The notes under the pieces are model-generated. The model was not told where the DNA came from and ran no database searches. It was given only the letters and a program-made list of their open reading frames with translations. From NCBI GenBank assembly GCA_049297615.1, contig JBAQUQ010000398.1:1-18129 (forward strand): a stretch of DNA of 18,129 nt. Reading direction: 5' to 3'. A program made the position numbers and the translations under genes. This document shows, piece by piece, positions 6,130 through 14,089 of this stretch. The DNA is from JAEMQF01 sp049297615 (lineage in GTDB: Bacteria > Pseudomonadota > Gammaproteobacteria > Burkholderiales > Burkholderiaceae_C). Position 1 is the stretch's first letter, and each line of letters opens with the position of its first letter.

Positions 6130-7869
6130 ATGCCCAGCCATGTCAACAAGATGCTTCGGCCGCTTCCGGCCCTCGGTGCGCTCACCTGCGGCTTGCTTTT
6201 TGCAGGCTCCGCAGCCATTGCGCAAGAAGTTTCAGGCCAGAGCGCCGCCACCGGCTCGCCCGTGCCGAAGAACATCTCGGTGTCCCAGGGCAAGCTCGAC
6301 GCCGCCTCCAAGGACGCCAGCAACTTCCTGCACAGCAATGGCAGCTACGAACAGACGCGCTACTACCCGGCCGCGCAGATCAATGCCTCAAACGTCGCCA
6401 AGCTGAAGCCCGCGTTCATCTTCCAGACCGAAGTGCTCGAGTCGATGGAGACGGCGCCGATCGTCGTCGACGGCATCATGTACCTGACGACCTCGTACAA
6501 CCATGTGTACGCGATCGACGCCGCCACGGGCAAGCAGTTCTGGCACTACAAGCACAAACAAGGTCCGGTGACGACCTACTGCTGCGGCCCGAACAACCGT
6601 GGCGTGGCGGTCCTGGACGACCAATTGTTCATGGGCACGCTGGATGCCAAACTCGTGTCGCTCGACGCCAAGACCGGCAAGGTCTTGTGGGCGACGCAAA
6701 TCGCCGACCCCGAACTCGGCTACTCCGAGACCATGGCGCCGGTGGCCGTGAACAACAAGGTCCTGATCGGCACGAACGGCGGTGAATACGGCGTGCGCGG
6801 TTTCGTCAAGGCGTTCGACGCGAAGACCGGCAGCTTGATCTGGACCTTCTACAGCATTCCCGAGAAGGGCCATGAAGGCGTGTGGGCGGTGAACGACGCG
6901 ACCGGCCGCAATATGCTGCGCGACATCGCCGCCGAGAAGAAGCAGCTCGCCGACAAGGGCGGCGACTTCTACAAGACGCTCGGTGGCGGCGTGTGGATGG
7001 CCCCTGCCGTGGACAAGGAAACCAATACCGTGTTCTTCGTCGCCGGCAATCCCAGCCCGGATTTGTACGGCGCCGAGCGCCCGGGCGACAACCTGTACAC
7101 CAACTCGATCGTCGCCATCGATCTGGACCGGGGCACCTACAAGTGGCATTACCAGTACATCGCGCATGACGTGTGGGACCTCGACGCGGTGTCGCCGGTG
7201 ATCCTGACCACGGCTGCGGGCAAGGACGGCAAGATGCGCAAGGTCGCGATCCACGGCGGCAAGACCGGCCACGTGTATGTGCATGACCGCGCCACCGGCG
7301 AACTGATCCGCCACAGCGATGCGATGGTTCCGCAAGAGAACATGTGGGTCCTGCCGACCAAGGACGGCCAGCGCATGTTGCCCGGTGCGAACGGCGGCGT
7401 CGAATGGAGCCCGATGGCATTCAACCCGCAAACGCGCCTGGCCTATGCAGCCAACCTGCACCAGCCGATGACGTATCACGTCGAAGAAGCCAAGTACCCG
7501 GGCGGCAAGCTGTGGCTGGGCGGCGCGTTCAAGGTCATCCCCGGCGAAAGGCAATGGGGGCGTCTGGCCGCCGTGAACGTCGACACCGGCAAGGTGGCGT
7601 GGAAATTCGACACCGAGCAGCCTCTCATCGGCGGTGTTCTCGCCACTGCGGGCGGCGTGGTGTTCAACGGCGAGAGCAATGGCCTGTTCCGCGCCTTTGA
7701 CGCCAAGACCGGCAAGAAACTCTGGGAGTTCCAGTGCGGCGCCGGCGTGAACGCGCCGGCCGTGTCTTACAGCGTGGCGGGCAAGCAATACATCGCCGTG
7801 GCCGCGGGTGGCAATGTGCAGGTCGACTCCAAACGCGGCAACTCGGTGATCGTGTTCGCCCTGCCGTGA
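6130..7869 (+). CDS. PQQ-dependent dehydrogenase, probable lanthanide-type quinoprotein
   Basis: This is a periplasmic quinoprotein that oxidises an alcohol or aldehyde using pyrroloquinoline quinone. The 579-residue precursor has a signal peptide ending near GSAAIAQ, then an eight-bladed propeller with repeated tryptophan-docking motifs such as AIDAATGKQFW, SLDAKTGKVLW and AFDAKTGKKLW. Expected active-site features are present: the vicinal disulfide C151-C152, metal ligands E219 (GGEYGVRG) and N307 (AGNPSPDLYG), catalytic Asp D350 in HDVWDLD, and a second Asp D352. In the known enzymes the extra Asp two residues on marks lanthanide-dependent members (XoxF, PedH, ExaF), while calcium enzymes carry Ala, Ser or Thr. 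No haem domain is fused; the next gene supplies a cytochrome. The frame opens at 6094, but 6130 has AGGAG and a proper signal peptide. The substrate is unknown. Confidence 0.92.
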   Translation: MPSHVNKMLRPLPALGALTCGLLFAGSAAIAQEVSGQSAATGSPVPKNISVSQGKLDAASKDASNFLHSNGSYEQTRYYPAAQINASNVAKLKPAFIFQTEVLESMETAPIVVDGIMYLTTSYNHVYAIDAATGKQFWHYKHKQGPVTTYCCGPNNRGVAVLDDQLFMGTLDAKLVSLDAKTGKVLWATQIADPELGYSETMAPVAVNNKVLIGTNGGEYGVRGFVKAFDAKTGSLIWTFYSIPEKGHEGVWAVNDATGRNMLRDIAAEKKQLADKGGDFYKTLGGGVWMAPAVDKETNTVFFVAGNPSPDLYGAERPGDNLYTNSIVAIDLDRGTYKWHYQYIAHDVWDLDAVSPVILTTAAGKDGKMRKVAIHGGKTGHVYVHDRATGELIRHSDAMVPQENMWVLPTKDGQRMLPGANGGVEWSPMAFNPQTRLAYAANLHQPMTYHVEEAKYPGGKLWLGGAFKVIPGERQWGRLAAVNVDTGKVAWKFDTEQPLIGGVLATAGGVVFNGESNGLFRAFDAKTGKKLWEFQCGAGVNAPAVSYSVAGKQYIAVAAGGNVQVDSKRGNSVIVFALP

Positions 7870-8453
7870 GGCAAGGCGGGCTCGCAGCCGCGTGCTTGGC
7901 GGCGCTGGCATCGATCGGCGCCGCCGCCCAGGGCCCGCCGCAGGCTGCGGGCCCAGTTCCCGCAAAGGCCGAGGTCTGCGCCGCCTGCCACGGCCCCGGC
8001 GGCAATGCCGTCATTGCGGTTTACCCCAGCTTGGCTGGGCAGAACGCGCGCTACCTCTACCTGCAATTGCGCGATTTCCAGGAAGGCCGGCGCAGCGAGC
8101 CCCTGATGTCGGCCATCGTCGCGGGCCTGTCACGCGACGAGATGCGCGAACTCGCCGACTACTTTTCGAAGCAGAAGCTCAGATCGCTGAACTTCAAGGT
8201 CGACCCCGACAAGGCCAAGCTCGGCAAACTCAAGGCCGACGAGACCCTGTGCACGATGTGCCATATGGGCGGCTTCGCGGGGCAAAACGAAATCCCGCGA
8301 GTCGCCGGCCAAAACTACGACTACATCGTCAAGCAACTGACCGACTTCAAGGCGCGCAAGCGAACCAATGACGCGGGCAATATGACGAGTGTGGCCAACA
8401 CCTTGAACGAGCGCGACATCGAAAACCTGGCGCACTACTTGACCGGTTTGTAG
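7866..8453 (+). CDS. dihaem cytochrome c (c4-like), electron acceptor of the quinoprotein
   Basis: This 195-residue exported cytochrome has two haem-binding sites, CAACH (C38-H42) and CTMCH (C129-H133), one in each half, as in cytochrome c4. M81 and M173 are the likely distal ligands. Each half shows the class I pattern of a haem site, then PSLAGQ or PRVAGQ with an aromatic YLYLQL or YDYIVKQL helix, and a C-terminal helix (ELADYF, NLAHYL). The start is GTG at 7866, overlapping the dehydrogenase stop (GTGA, 7866-7869). This start gives a short hydrophobic signal sequence cleaved near residue 21, whereas the longer open frame has an Arg-rich, non-signal N-terminus. Tight coupling to the dehydrogenase suggests it takes electrons from PQQ and passes them to the respiratory chain. 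Confidence 0.9.
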   Translation: MRQGGLAAACLAALASIGAAAQGPPQAAGPVPAKAEVCAACHGPGGNAVIAVYPSLAGQNARYLYLQLRDFQEGRRSEPLMSAIVAGLSRDEMRELADYFSKQKLRSLNFKVDPDKAKLGKLKADETLCTMCHMGGFAGQNEIPRVAGQNYDYIVKQLTDFKARKRTNDAGNMTSVANTLNERDIENLAHYLTGL

Positions 8454-8473
8454 CGCCGGGCTGAGAGGCAGAG

Positions 8474-9655
8474 TCAAAGGGCGCAACTGCGGAAGCCGCA
8501 GAACATGTCGTCGCGCTGCGGCAAGTAGAAGTTGCGGTACTTGGCGCTGCGCATGCGGCCGCGCGTCGCGAAAGACGCGCCGCGCAGCACTTTGTGGGTA
8601 CCGAACCAGGGCTGGGAGTAGTCGACATAGGGGCCCGCTGCAAACCCCGGGTAGGGGTGAAACGTGGTGGCGGTCCACTCCCATACGTCGCCCCAGCGAA
8701 AACCGCGGGTCGCGCCCAGGTGGGCCGCGGCCTCCCATTCCACTTCGGTGGGCAAGCGCCGTCCCGCCCAGGCGCACCAGGCCTGGGCCTCGAACCAGCT
8801 CACATGCATCACCGGCTGGGCCAGGGGGACGCGCATCGGCTGACCAAAGCGCCGCTGCATCACGCCGTGGCGCATCTGGTCCACGTAGCGCGGCGTGCGG
8901 CGCTGCAGATCTTTCAGCCAGGCACGCGCTTCAAGGCTCCAGAACGCCGGATCGTCGTAGCCGCCATCTTCGACGAACTCGCCGTACTGCGACCACGTGA
9001 CCGCTTGCGCGTCGATTTCGAACTCGGGCACAGCGAGCTCGTGGCGCGAGCATTCGTTGTCGAACACGAAGCCCTCGGCGGCGCTTCCGAACATCCAGTG
9101 CGTTGCCGGGAACAACAGCGGATCGCGCGGCGCCAGGGTCGCCATCGGCGGCAGCAGGCCTGTGGCGATGCCCAAGGTCTGCGACATGTAGGCAAACGCC
9201 TCGACGTGCATGTCTTCGTGGAACAGCGCCAGGCGGTACAGGTACAAGGCCGCGTCATCCTGTGGCGCGGCGTGCAGCAGGTCCAGCGTGGTTTCCAGTG
9301 TCTGGACGAGGTATTGCCTGGTGTCTTGAAGGTCGGGCAGGTCGAGCGACCAGCGGCTGTCGTGCGCCACGGTTGACGAGTTGTACCAGCGATCGGCGTG
9401 CGCCAGCAAGGACGCGAGTCGCGGCCCGGTGGGGTCGCATGCGGCACCGCGCGCACGCTGCACGTTGCGCGCAATCCAGTATTCCTGAAACCAGCCGATA
9501 TGACCCAGTTCCCAGCGCGGCGGGTTGATCTCACTGAGCAGCGGCACCTCCAGAGAAGCACCGAGCGCACGCTCATAGGCCGCGATCCAGCGCAACGTAT
9601 GATTACGCGCATCCATCAGCGCGAGCGACAGCAACTCCTTGCCCGCGCGTCGCAT
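8474..9655 (-). CDS. senA: selenoneine synthase SenA (EgtB-like non-haem iron enzyme)
   Basis: SenA is a relative of the ergothioneine enzyme EgtB that joins a selenosugar to hercynine on the way to selenoneine. The 393-residue product has the two expected domains: a DinB-like N-terminal part and a C-terminal formylglycine-generating-enzyme-like part. The iron ligands are H52 (WELGHIGWF) plus H146 and H150 in HEDMHVEA. The C-terminal domain shows VSWFEAQAWCAWAGRRLPTE and VWEWTATTFHPYPGF, with a CGFR end. The open frame runs 94 codons further upstream, but that part is antisense to conserved senB sequence, so the Met at 9655 is chosen. Adjacent senB and senC genes separate it from an ordinary EgtB. 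The cytochrome gene converges on it with only 20 bases between. Confidence 0.88.
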   Translation of the reverse strand: MRRAGKELLSLALMDARNHTLRWIAAYERALGASLEVPLLSEINPPRWELGHIGWFQEYWIARNVQRARGAACDPTGPRLASLLAHADRWYNSSTVAHDSRWSLDLPDLQDTRQYLVQTLETTLDLLHAAPQDDAALYLYRLALFHEDMHVEAFAYMSQTLGIATGLLPPMATLAPRDPLLFPATHWMFGSAAEGFVFDNECSRHELAVPEFEIDAQAVTWSQYGEFVEDGGYDDPAFWSLEARAWLKDLQRRTPRYVDQMRHGVMQRRFGQPMRVPLAQPVMHVSWFEAQAWCAWAGRRLPTEVEWEAAAHLGATRGFRWGDVWEWTATTFHPYPGFAAGPYVDYSQPWFGTHKVLRGASFATRGRMRSAKYRNFYLPQRDDMFCGFRSCAL

Positions 9656-9683
9656 CTGCGCGGACTCTATGTTCGGTGCTTCG
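9656..9683. promoter_or_regulatory. very short divergent region between senA and senB
   Basis: Only 28 bases lie between the two predicted start codons. This is too short for two complete promoters, so each promoter must extend into the other gene. Toward senB there is a weak -10-like TATGTT (9668-9673) but no clear Shine-Dalgarno. Toward senA an AGAG lies 9 bases before its ATG. If either start is annotated wrongly the gap changes. Confidence 0.4.
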
Positions 9684-10658
9684 ATGTCGAGCAAACCTCG
9701 CCCTCTGATTTCAATCGTCAGCCCAGCGCTGGCCTCGGCCAACAACGGCAATTGGCACACTGCGTGGCGCTGGTCGCGCATGCTGGCCGGGAATTGTCGC
9801 ACTGCGATCTCGATGCAGTGGAACGGTGAGGATTGCGCGGCGCTGATCGCATTGCACGCGCGCCGATCCGCCGCGAGCATCGACGGCTTTGCGCGTTCGC
9901 ATCCCCGACGACCCCTGATCGTCGTGCTGACCGGCACCGACCTGTACCGTGATATCCGCAGCGACTCGGACGCGCAGCGCTCCTTGCAACAGGCGAGTCA
10001 TCTGATCGTGCTGCAAGACCAAGGGTTCGAGGAACTCGGCCATGAATTGCGGGCCAAGTGCCGCGTCATCTATCAGTCGGCGCCGCGCCTGAAGGCGGGA
10101 GCGGCGCCCCGGCGCGTGCTGCGCGTTGTCCAGGTCGCGCACTTGCGCGAGGAAAAGGACCCGGCCACTTTCATGCGCGCCGCGCAGCGCATGAGGCAGC
10201 GCGCCGACATTCACTTCGAACATATCGGCGGCGCTCTGGATACCGCCCTGGCCGACGCGGCTCGCGCCACGCAGGCTGATTGCAGGCACTACCGATGGCT
10301 CGGCGCGTTGCCGCGGCCCGCGACAAGGCGCCGCATCCAGAGCGCCCACCTACTGGTGAGCACGAGCAAGATGGAAGGCGGTGCGCATGTGATTTTGGAG
10401 GCAGCGCAAAGCGGCACCGCCGTGTTGGCGTCGCGAATCGCCGGCAATGTGGGCATGCTCGGCCCGCACCACGCAGGGTATTTCGATCTCGGCGATGATT
10501 CGGCCCTGGCAGCTTTGATTGCGCGCGCGCGCGACGAAACCGGTTTTCTGGCCACCTTGCGCCAGCAAACCCTCGCCCGGGCGCCGCTGTTCGAGCCCGC
10601 CGAAGAACGGCGCCGCCTGCTGGAACTGGTCCACACTGCATTGGAGAACCCGAGATGA
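9684..10658 (+). CDS. senB: selenosugar synthase SenB (GT-B glycosyltransferase-like, TIGR04348 type)
   Basis: SenB couples selenophosphate with a UDP-sugar to form a selenosugar, the selenium donor for SenA. The 324-residue product looks like a GT-B glycosyltransferase of the family found next to SelD (remembered as TIGR04348). Visible marks are an N-terminal beta strand and glycine loop, LISIVSPALASANNGNWHTA (residues 8-27), LIALHARRSAASI (54-66), VVLTGTDLYRDI (80-91), the second-domain strand VQVAHLREEKDP (149-160) and the nucleotide-sugar motif STSKMEGGAHVILEAAQSG (226-244). The Met at 9684 is chosen because it starts just before the first strand; alternatives at 9669 (ATG) and 9639 (TTG) have no better ribosome site. 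Its stop overlaps senC by ATGA (10655-10658). Confidence 0.88.
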   Translation: MSSKPRPLISIVSPALASANNGNWHTAWRWSRMLAGNCRTAISMQWNGEDCAALIALHARRSAASIDGFARSHPRRPLIVVLTGTDLYRDIRSDSDAQRSLQQASHLIVLQDQGFEELGHELRAKCRVIYQSAPRLKAGAAPRRVLRVVQVAHLREEKDPATFMRAAQRMRQRADIHFEHIGGALDTALADAARATQADCRHYRWLGALPRPATRRRIQSAHLLVSTSKMEGGAHVILEAAQSGTAVLASRIAGNVGMLGPHHAGYFDLGDDSALAALIARARDETGFLATLRQQTLARAPLFEPAEERRRLLELVHTALENPR

Positions 10659-11710
10659 ACGCTCCCTTTGAGAAACCGGTGCGCCTGACTTCGCTGTCGC
10701 ACGGCGGCGGCTGCGGCTGCAAGATCGCCCCGGGGGTGCTGAGCGAAATCCTGAGGAGCTCGAGCGGTTTTCCGGTGCCCAAGGAGTTGCTCGTCGGCAT
10801 CGAGACCGCCGACGATGCCGCTGTCTACCAACTCAACGACGAGCAGGCGCTGATCGCGACGACCGATTTCTTCATGCCCATCGTCGATGACCCGTACGAC
10901 TTCGGCCGCATCGCGGCGACGAATGCGATCAGCGACGTCTACGCGATGGGCGGCACGCCCATCATGGCGCTGGCTCTGGTGGGAATGCCGATCAATGTGC
11001 TGCCCATCGAGACCATCGGCCGCATCATCAAAGGCGGCGAATCGATCTGCGCTGAGGCCGGAATTCCGATCGCCGGCGGTCACACCATCGACTCGGTCGA
11101 GCCGATTTACGGCCTGGTCGTGATGGGCCTGATCCACCCGAGCAAGGTGAAGCGCAACGCCGACGCGAAGCTGGGTGACGTGCTGGTGCTGGGCAAACCC
11201 CTCGGCGTGGGCGTGCTGTCGGCGGCGCTGAAGAAGGACGCTCTCAGCGCGGAAGGCTACCGACAAATGATTGCCAACACGACGCAACTCAACACACCCG
11301 GCATCACGTTGGCGGATTTGGCCGGTGTGCACGCGCTGACCGACGTGACAGGCTTCGGCCTGGCCGGCCACGGCCTGGAACTCGCGCGTGGCGCCAAGTC
11401 TTCGGTGCACATCGACTGGGCGAAAGTGCCCCTGCTGCCCGGCGTGCGCGAACTCGCATCGCAAGGCATGGTCACCGGCGCCTCAGGCCGGAACTGGGCG
11501 AGTTACGGCGGCGACGTGACCCTGCCCGCGGGATTTGCCGAGGCGGACCGCGCCCTGTTGACGGACCCGCAGACCAGCGGCGGTTTGCTCGTCTCGTGCG
11601 CGCCAGCCCAAGTGGGCGAAGTGCTCGCGATCTTCAAGCGTGGCGGCTTCGAGCGCGCCGCCGTGGTCGGGCAGATCGTCGATGGCCCCGGGCGACTGAT
11701 CGTCGCCTGA
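10655..11710 (+). CDS. senC: selenophosphate synthetase SenC (SelD family)
   Basis: The enzyme makes selenophosphate from selenide and ATP. The 351-residue sequence follows SelD along its whole length: the glycine-rich active site SHGGGCGCKIAP with C20 (encoded by TGC, so not selenocysteine) and K23, a GIETADDAAVY segment, ATTDFFMPIVDDPYDFG with D71, NAISDVYAMGG (N90, D94), GGHTIDS, and the C-terminal DVTGFGLAGHGLE and TDPQTSGG motifs. The ATGA overlap with senB makes the two a coupled pair, and the neighbouring senA points to selenoneine rather than selenoprotein synthesis. The same enzyme could also serve SelA/SelB or SelU pathways if no other selD exists in the genome, hence selD is an alternative name. 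Confidence 0.92.
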   Translation: MNAPFEKPVRLTSLSHGGGCGCKIAPGVLSEILRSSSGFPVPKELLVGIETADDAAVYQLNDEQALIATTDFFMPIVDDPYDFGRIAATNAISDVYAMGGTPIMALALVGMPINVLPIETIGRIIKGGESICAEAGIPIAGGHTIDSVEPIYGLVVMGLIHPSKVKRNADAKLGDVLVLGKPLGVGVLSAALKKDALSAEGYRQMIANTTQLNTPGITLADLAGVHALTDVTGFGLAGHGLELARGAKSSVHIDWAKVPLLPGVRELASQGMVTGASGRNWASYGGDVTLPAGFAEADRALLTDPQTSGGLLVSCAPAQVGEVLAIFKRGGFERAAVVGQIVDGPGRLIVA

Positions 11711-11800
11711 AGCATGAGAAGCGTCGCGCTGCGCCACGCCGCCCTGGCCGCGCGACCACCATCTCACGCGCGCTGAGAGACAGGAAGGCAGCTCTGCCCC

Positions 11801-13018
11801 ATGGGATTGCTGGCACCCCCGGGGGCCGACCCGGCTGCGCGCGTCTTGGTGGCCGGCCGTACCCTGCGCGCCTTCGTCGACGGTTATATCGCCGTGCTGT
11901 TGCCGACCTACCTGCTCGCACTGGGGCTGGACGTGTGGGCAGTGGGCGTGCTCTTGACCGCCACACTGCTGGGCTCGGCCGGCGCCACCTTGGCCGTGGG
12001 CGCCTGGGGGCACCGATTTGCCTCGCGCAATCTGCTGCTCGGTGCCGCATTGCTGATGGCCGGAACCGGCGTCTCGTTCGCGTTCATCGAGGGCTTCTGG
12101 CCCCTGCTCATCGTCGCCTTCGTCGGCACCCTCAATCCGGGCTCGGGCGATGTCAGCGTATTCCTGCCGCTCGAACATTCGCGCCTTGCCGGTGCTGCCC
12201 AAGGCAATCTGCGCACCACGCTGTTTGCGCGCTACAGCCTGCTCGCTTCGCTGAGTGCAGCCTGCGGCGCGCTCGCAGCGGGTGTGCCGGCGTGGCTGGT
12301 CGCCCACAGCGGCATCGATGAGCTCGGCGCATTGCGCTGCATGTTCGTCGGCTATGCGGCGGTCGGTGCGGCGCTGTTCTTCCTGTATCGCCGGCTTGCG
12401 CAGCCGCAGCCGCAAAGCACCCGCGTCGATGTCAATGCGCCGCTGCGCGAATCGCGCGCCATCGTCGTGAAGCTCGCGGCACTGTTCTCGGTCGATGCCT
12501 TCGCCGGCGGCCTGGTGGTGAACAGCCTGATGGCCTTGTGGCTGATGCAACGCTTCGGGCTGTCGCCGGCGGCAACCGGTCAATTCTTCTTCGCCACCGG
12601 CTTGCTCGCTGCGGCTTCGATGTGGGCCGCGCCTTGGGTGGCACGGCGCATCGGCCTGCTCAACACGATGGTGTTCACGCACATCCCGGCCAACATCTGC
12701 CTGATCCTGGCGGCAGTCGCTCCGAATCTGCCGCTCGCGCTGGCGCTGCTGCTGGTGCGCAGTGCCTTGTCGCAAATGGACGTGCCCACGCGCAGCGCCT
12801 TCGTCATGAGCGTCGTCACGCCTGTGGAGCGTGCGGCGGCGGCCAGCTTCACGGCCGTGCCGCGCAGCCTGGCCTCGGCGATCAGCCCGAGCCTGGGCGG
12901 TGCGCTGTTCGCCGCAGGGTTCCTGGCCGCACCCCTGGTGGCCAGCGGCGCGCTCAAGATCGCCTACGACGTGACGCTGTGGTTCGCCTGTCGCGGCCAC
13001 GCCCTCGACGCATCATGA
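11801..13018 (+). CDS. MFS transporter
   Basis: This is a 405-residue integral membrane protein with about twelve hydrophobic helices and a longer hydrophilic link near the middle (about residues 195-220), the layout of the major facilitator superfamily. A short basic segment GAWGHRFASRN follows the second or third helix, in the position of the MFS loop 2-3 motif. The ATG at 11801 is preceded by AGGAAGG (11782-11788) at a rather long spacing of 12 bases. It begins 90 bases after senC on the same strand, so it may be cotranscribed with the sen genes. Export or uptake of a selenium compound is possible but only inferred from location. I cannot assign a substrate from sequence. Confidence 0.82.
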   Translation: MGLLAPPGADPAARVLVAGRTLRAFVDGYIAVLLPTYLLALGLDVWAVGVLLTATLLGSAGATLAVGAWGHRFASRNLLLGAALLMAGTGVSFAFIEGFWPLLIVAFVGTLNPGSGDVSVFLPLEHSRLAGAAQGNLRTTLFARYSLLASLSAACGALAAGVPAWLVAHSGIDELGALRCMFVGYAAVGAALFFLYRRLAQPQPQSTRVDVNAPLRESRAIVVKLAALFSVDAFAGGLVVNSLMALWLMQRFGLSPAATGQFFFATGLLAAASMWAAPWVARRIGLLNTMVFTHIPANICLILAAVAPNLPLALALLLVRSALSQMDVPTRSAFVMSVVTPVERAAAASFTAVPRSLASAISPSLGGALFAAGFLAAPLVASGALKIAYDVTLWFACRGHALDAS

Positions 13019-13076
13019 TCGACAGGGCGCCGCAAGCTACCATGCAGGGCGTTTTTCCACCTTCGTCGCACCGACC

Positions 13077-13739
13077 ATGTCATTGGAAACCATAGAACTC
13101 AACCCCGCCGGCGACGCCGTGGCCTGCGTCATCATCTTGCACGGCCTGGGCGCTGACGGCACCGACTTTCTGAGCATGGGCGATCAACTCGATCTCTCGG
13201 CGATCGGTCCGGTGCGCTTCGTCCTGCCGCGCGCGCCGGTGCGGCCCGTCACGATCAATGGCGGCTACGAGATGCGCGCCTGGTACGACGTCCTGGGCAC
13301 GCAGATCGACAGGCGCGAGGACGAGCAGGGTCTGCGCGAGGCCATGCGCGAGGTGCAGGCCCTGATCGAGCGCGAACGCGCACGCGGTGTTGCGGCACAG
13401 CGCATCGTGCTCGGCGGTTTTTCACAGGGCTGCGCGATGACCCTGCTCGCGGGCCTGCGCTACCCGCAGCGCCTGGGCGGGCTGGCCTGCCTGTCGGGCT
13501 ACTTGCCGCTGGCGGGCAGCACCGCGGCCGAGCGCACGCGTGCGAACGCCGATGTGCCGATCTTCATGGCGCATGGCCGGCACGACGGCGTGATCCCGCT
13601 GGAGCGGGCCACGGCTTCGCGCGAAACACTCGTCAAACTCGGCTATGCAGTGGAGTGGCACGAGTACCCGATGGAGCACTCGGTGTGCATGGAAGAGGTC
13701 GAGGCGCTCAACGCGTGGCTCGTCAAGGTGTTGCGCTAG
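13077..13739 (+). CDS. alpha/beta-hydrolase carboxylesterase (phospholipase/carboxylesterase family)
   Basis: This 220-residue cytoplasmic serine hydrolase belongs to the small carboxylesterase/acyl-thioesterase group (Pseudomonas EstB type). The catalytic triad is visible: S116 in GGFSQG, D170 in HGRHDGVIP and H201 in YPMEHSV. The oxyanion-side motif is LHGLGADGTDF (21-31), and the family block VLPRAPVRPVTINGGYEMRA (49-68) follows. There is no signal peptide. The start at 13077 gives the normal family length, though no Shine-Dalgarno is obvious. It lies 58 bases after the MFS gene and ends 12 bases from a convergent gene. The natural substrate is unknown; short acyl esters are typical. Confidence 0.9.
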   Translation: MSLETIELNPAGDAVACVIILHGLGADGTDFLSMGDQLDLSAIGPVRFVLPRAPVRPVTINGGYEMRAWYDVLGTQIDRREDEQGLREAMREVQALIERERARGVAAQRIVLGGFSQGCAMTLLAGLRYPQRLGGLACLSGYLPLAGSTAAERTRANADVPIFMAHGRHDGVIPLERATASRETLVKLGYAVEWHEYPMEHSVCMEEVEALNAWLVKVLR

Positions 13740-13751
13740 ACGCGCCCCGGT

Positions 13752-14078
13752 TCAGTGATCCTCGATTCGCGCGTGAGTTTCCTCGGCGAGTTCACCGGTT
13801 TCGGGGTCGACCCATCCAGCCACGCCCAGTTCGTCTTCAGCTTCCTCGAGGGTTTCGCCCGGCTCCAGCAAGTCATCCGAAGCGGCGTTCATGTCGGCCA
13901 GCGCATCGGCCGCCGAAGCGAACGGTCCGAACTGCTGGTTGCCCTCATCGGCCAGCCAATACCAGCCGTCAGGGTGCTGAATCAGCTCACCGCTGTCAGG
14001 CACGGCAAGATCGGCAGGCGTCGTGTCTTCGTCGGAAGAATCGGCAGGCAACTGCGGCCTGGCACGCAATGCAGTCAT
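13752..14078 (-). CDS. small acidic conserved-looking protein of unknown function
   Basis: I do not recognise this 108-residue protein with certainty. It is strongly acidic, with Asp and Glu throughout, and lacks a signal peptide or membrane segment. The centre has an aromatic block HPDGWYWLADEGNQQFGPF (about residues 35-53) followed by ASAADALADMNAA. The W-Y plus GPF pattern recalls GYF_2-like or similar small beta domains, but this is only a resemblance. The C-terminus ends with VDPETGELAEETHARIEDH. The start is firm: GAGG lies 7 bases before the ATG at 14078. A terminator-like hairpin sits just upstream (14090-14116). Confidence 0.7.
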   Translation of the reverse strand: MTALRARPQLPADSSDEDTTPADLAVPDSGELIQHPDGWYWLADEGNQQFGPFASAADALADMNAASDDLLEPGETLEEAEDELGVAGWVDPETGELAEETHARIEDH

Positions 14079-14089
14079 GAAACAACCTC

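Noticed and set aside
6388..7965. 525-codon minus-strand open frame
   Set aside because: It lies opposite the PQQ dehydrogenase, whose active-site motifs and signal peptide are unmistakable. The frame has no recognisable protein features.
9656..9937. 94-codon upstream extension of senA
   Set aside because: It is antisense to the conserved N-terminus of SenB and does not resemble EgtB-family sequence, which begins close to the Met at 9655.
10712..10722. possible selenocysteine codon in the SelD-type active site
   Set aside because: The active-site codons are TGC-GGC-TGC, all read as standard Cys-Gly-Cys; there is no TGA.
11714..11776. 20-codon frame between senC and the MFS gene
   Set aside because: It has no ribosome site and does not overlap either neighbour, so there is no support for translation.
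11483..13000. 505-codon minus-strand open frame
   Set aside because: It is antisense to the end of senC and the MFS gene; its Gln/Arg/His-rich product looks like shadow coding.
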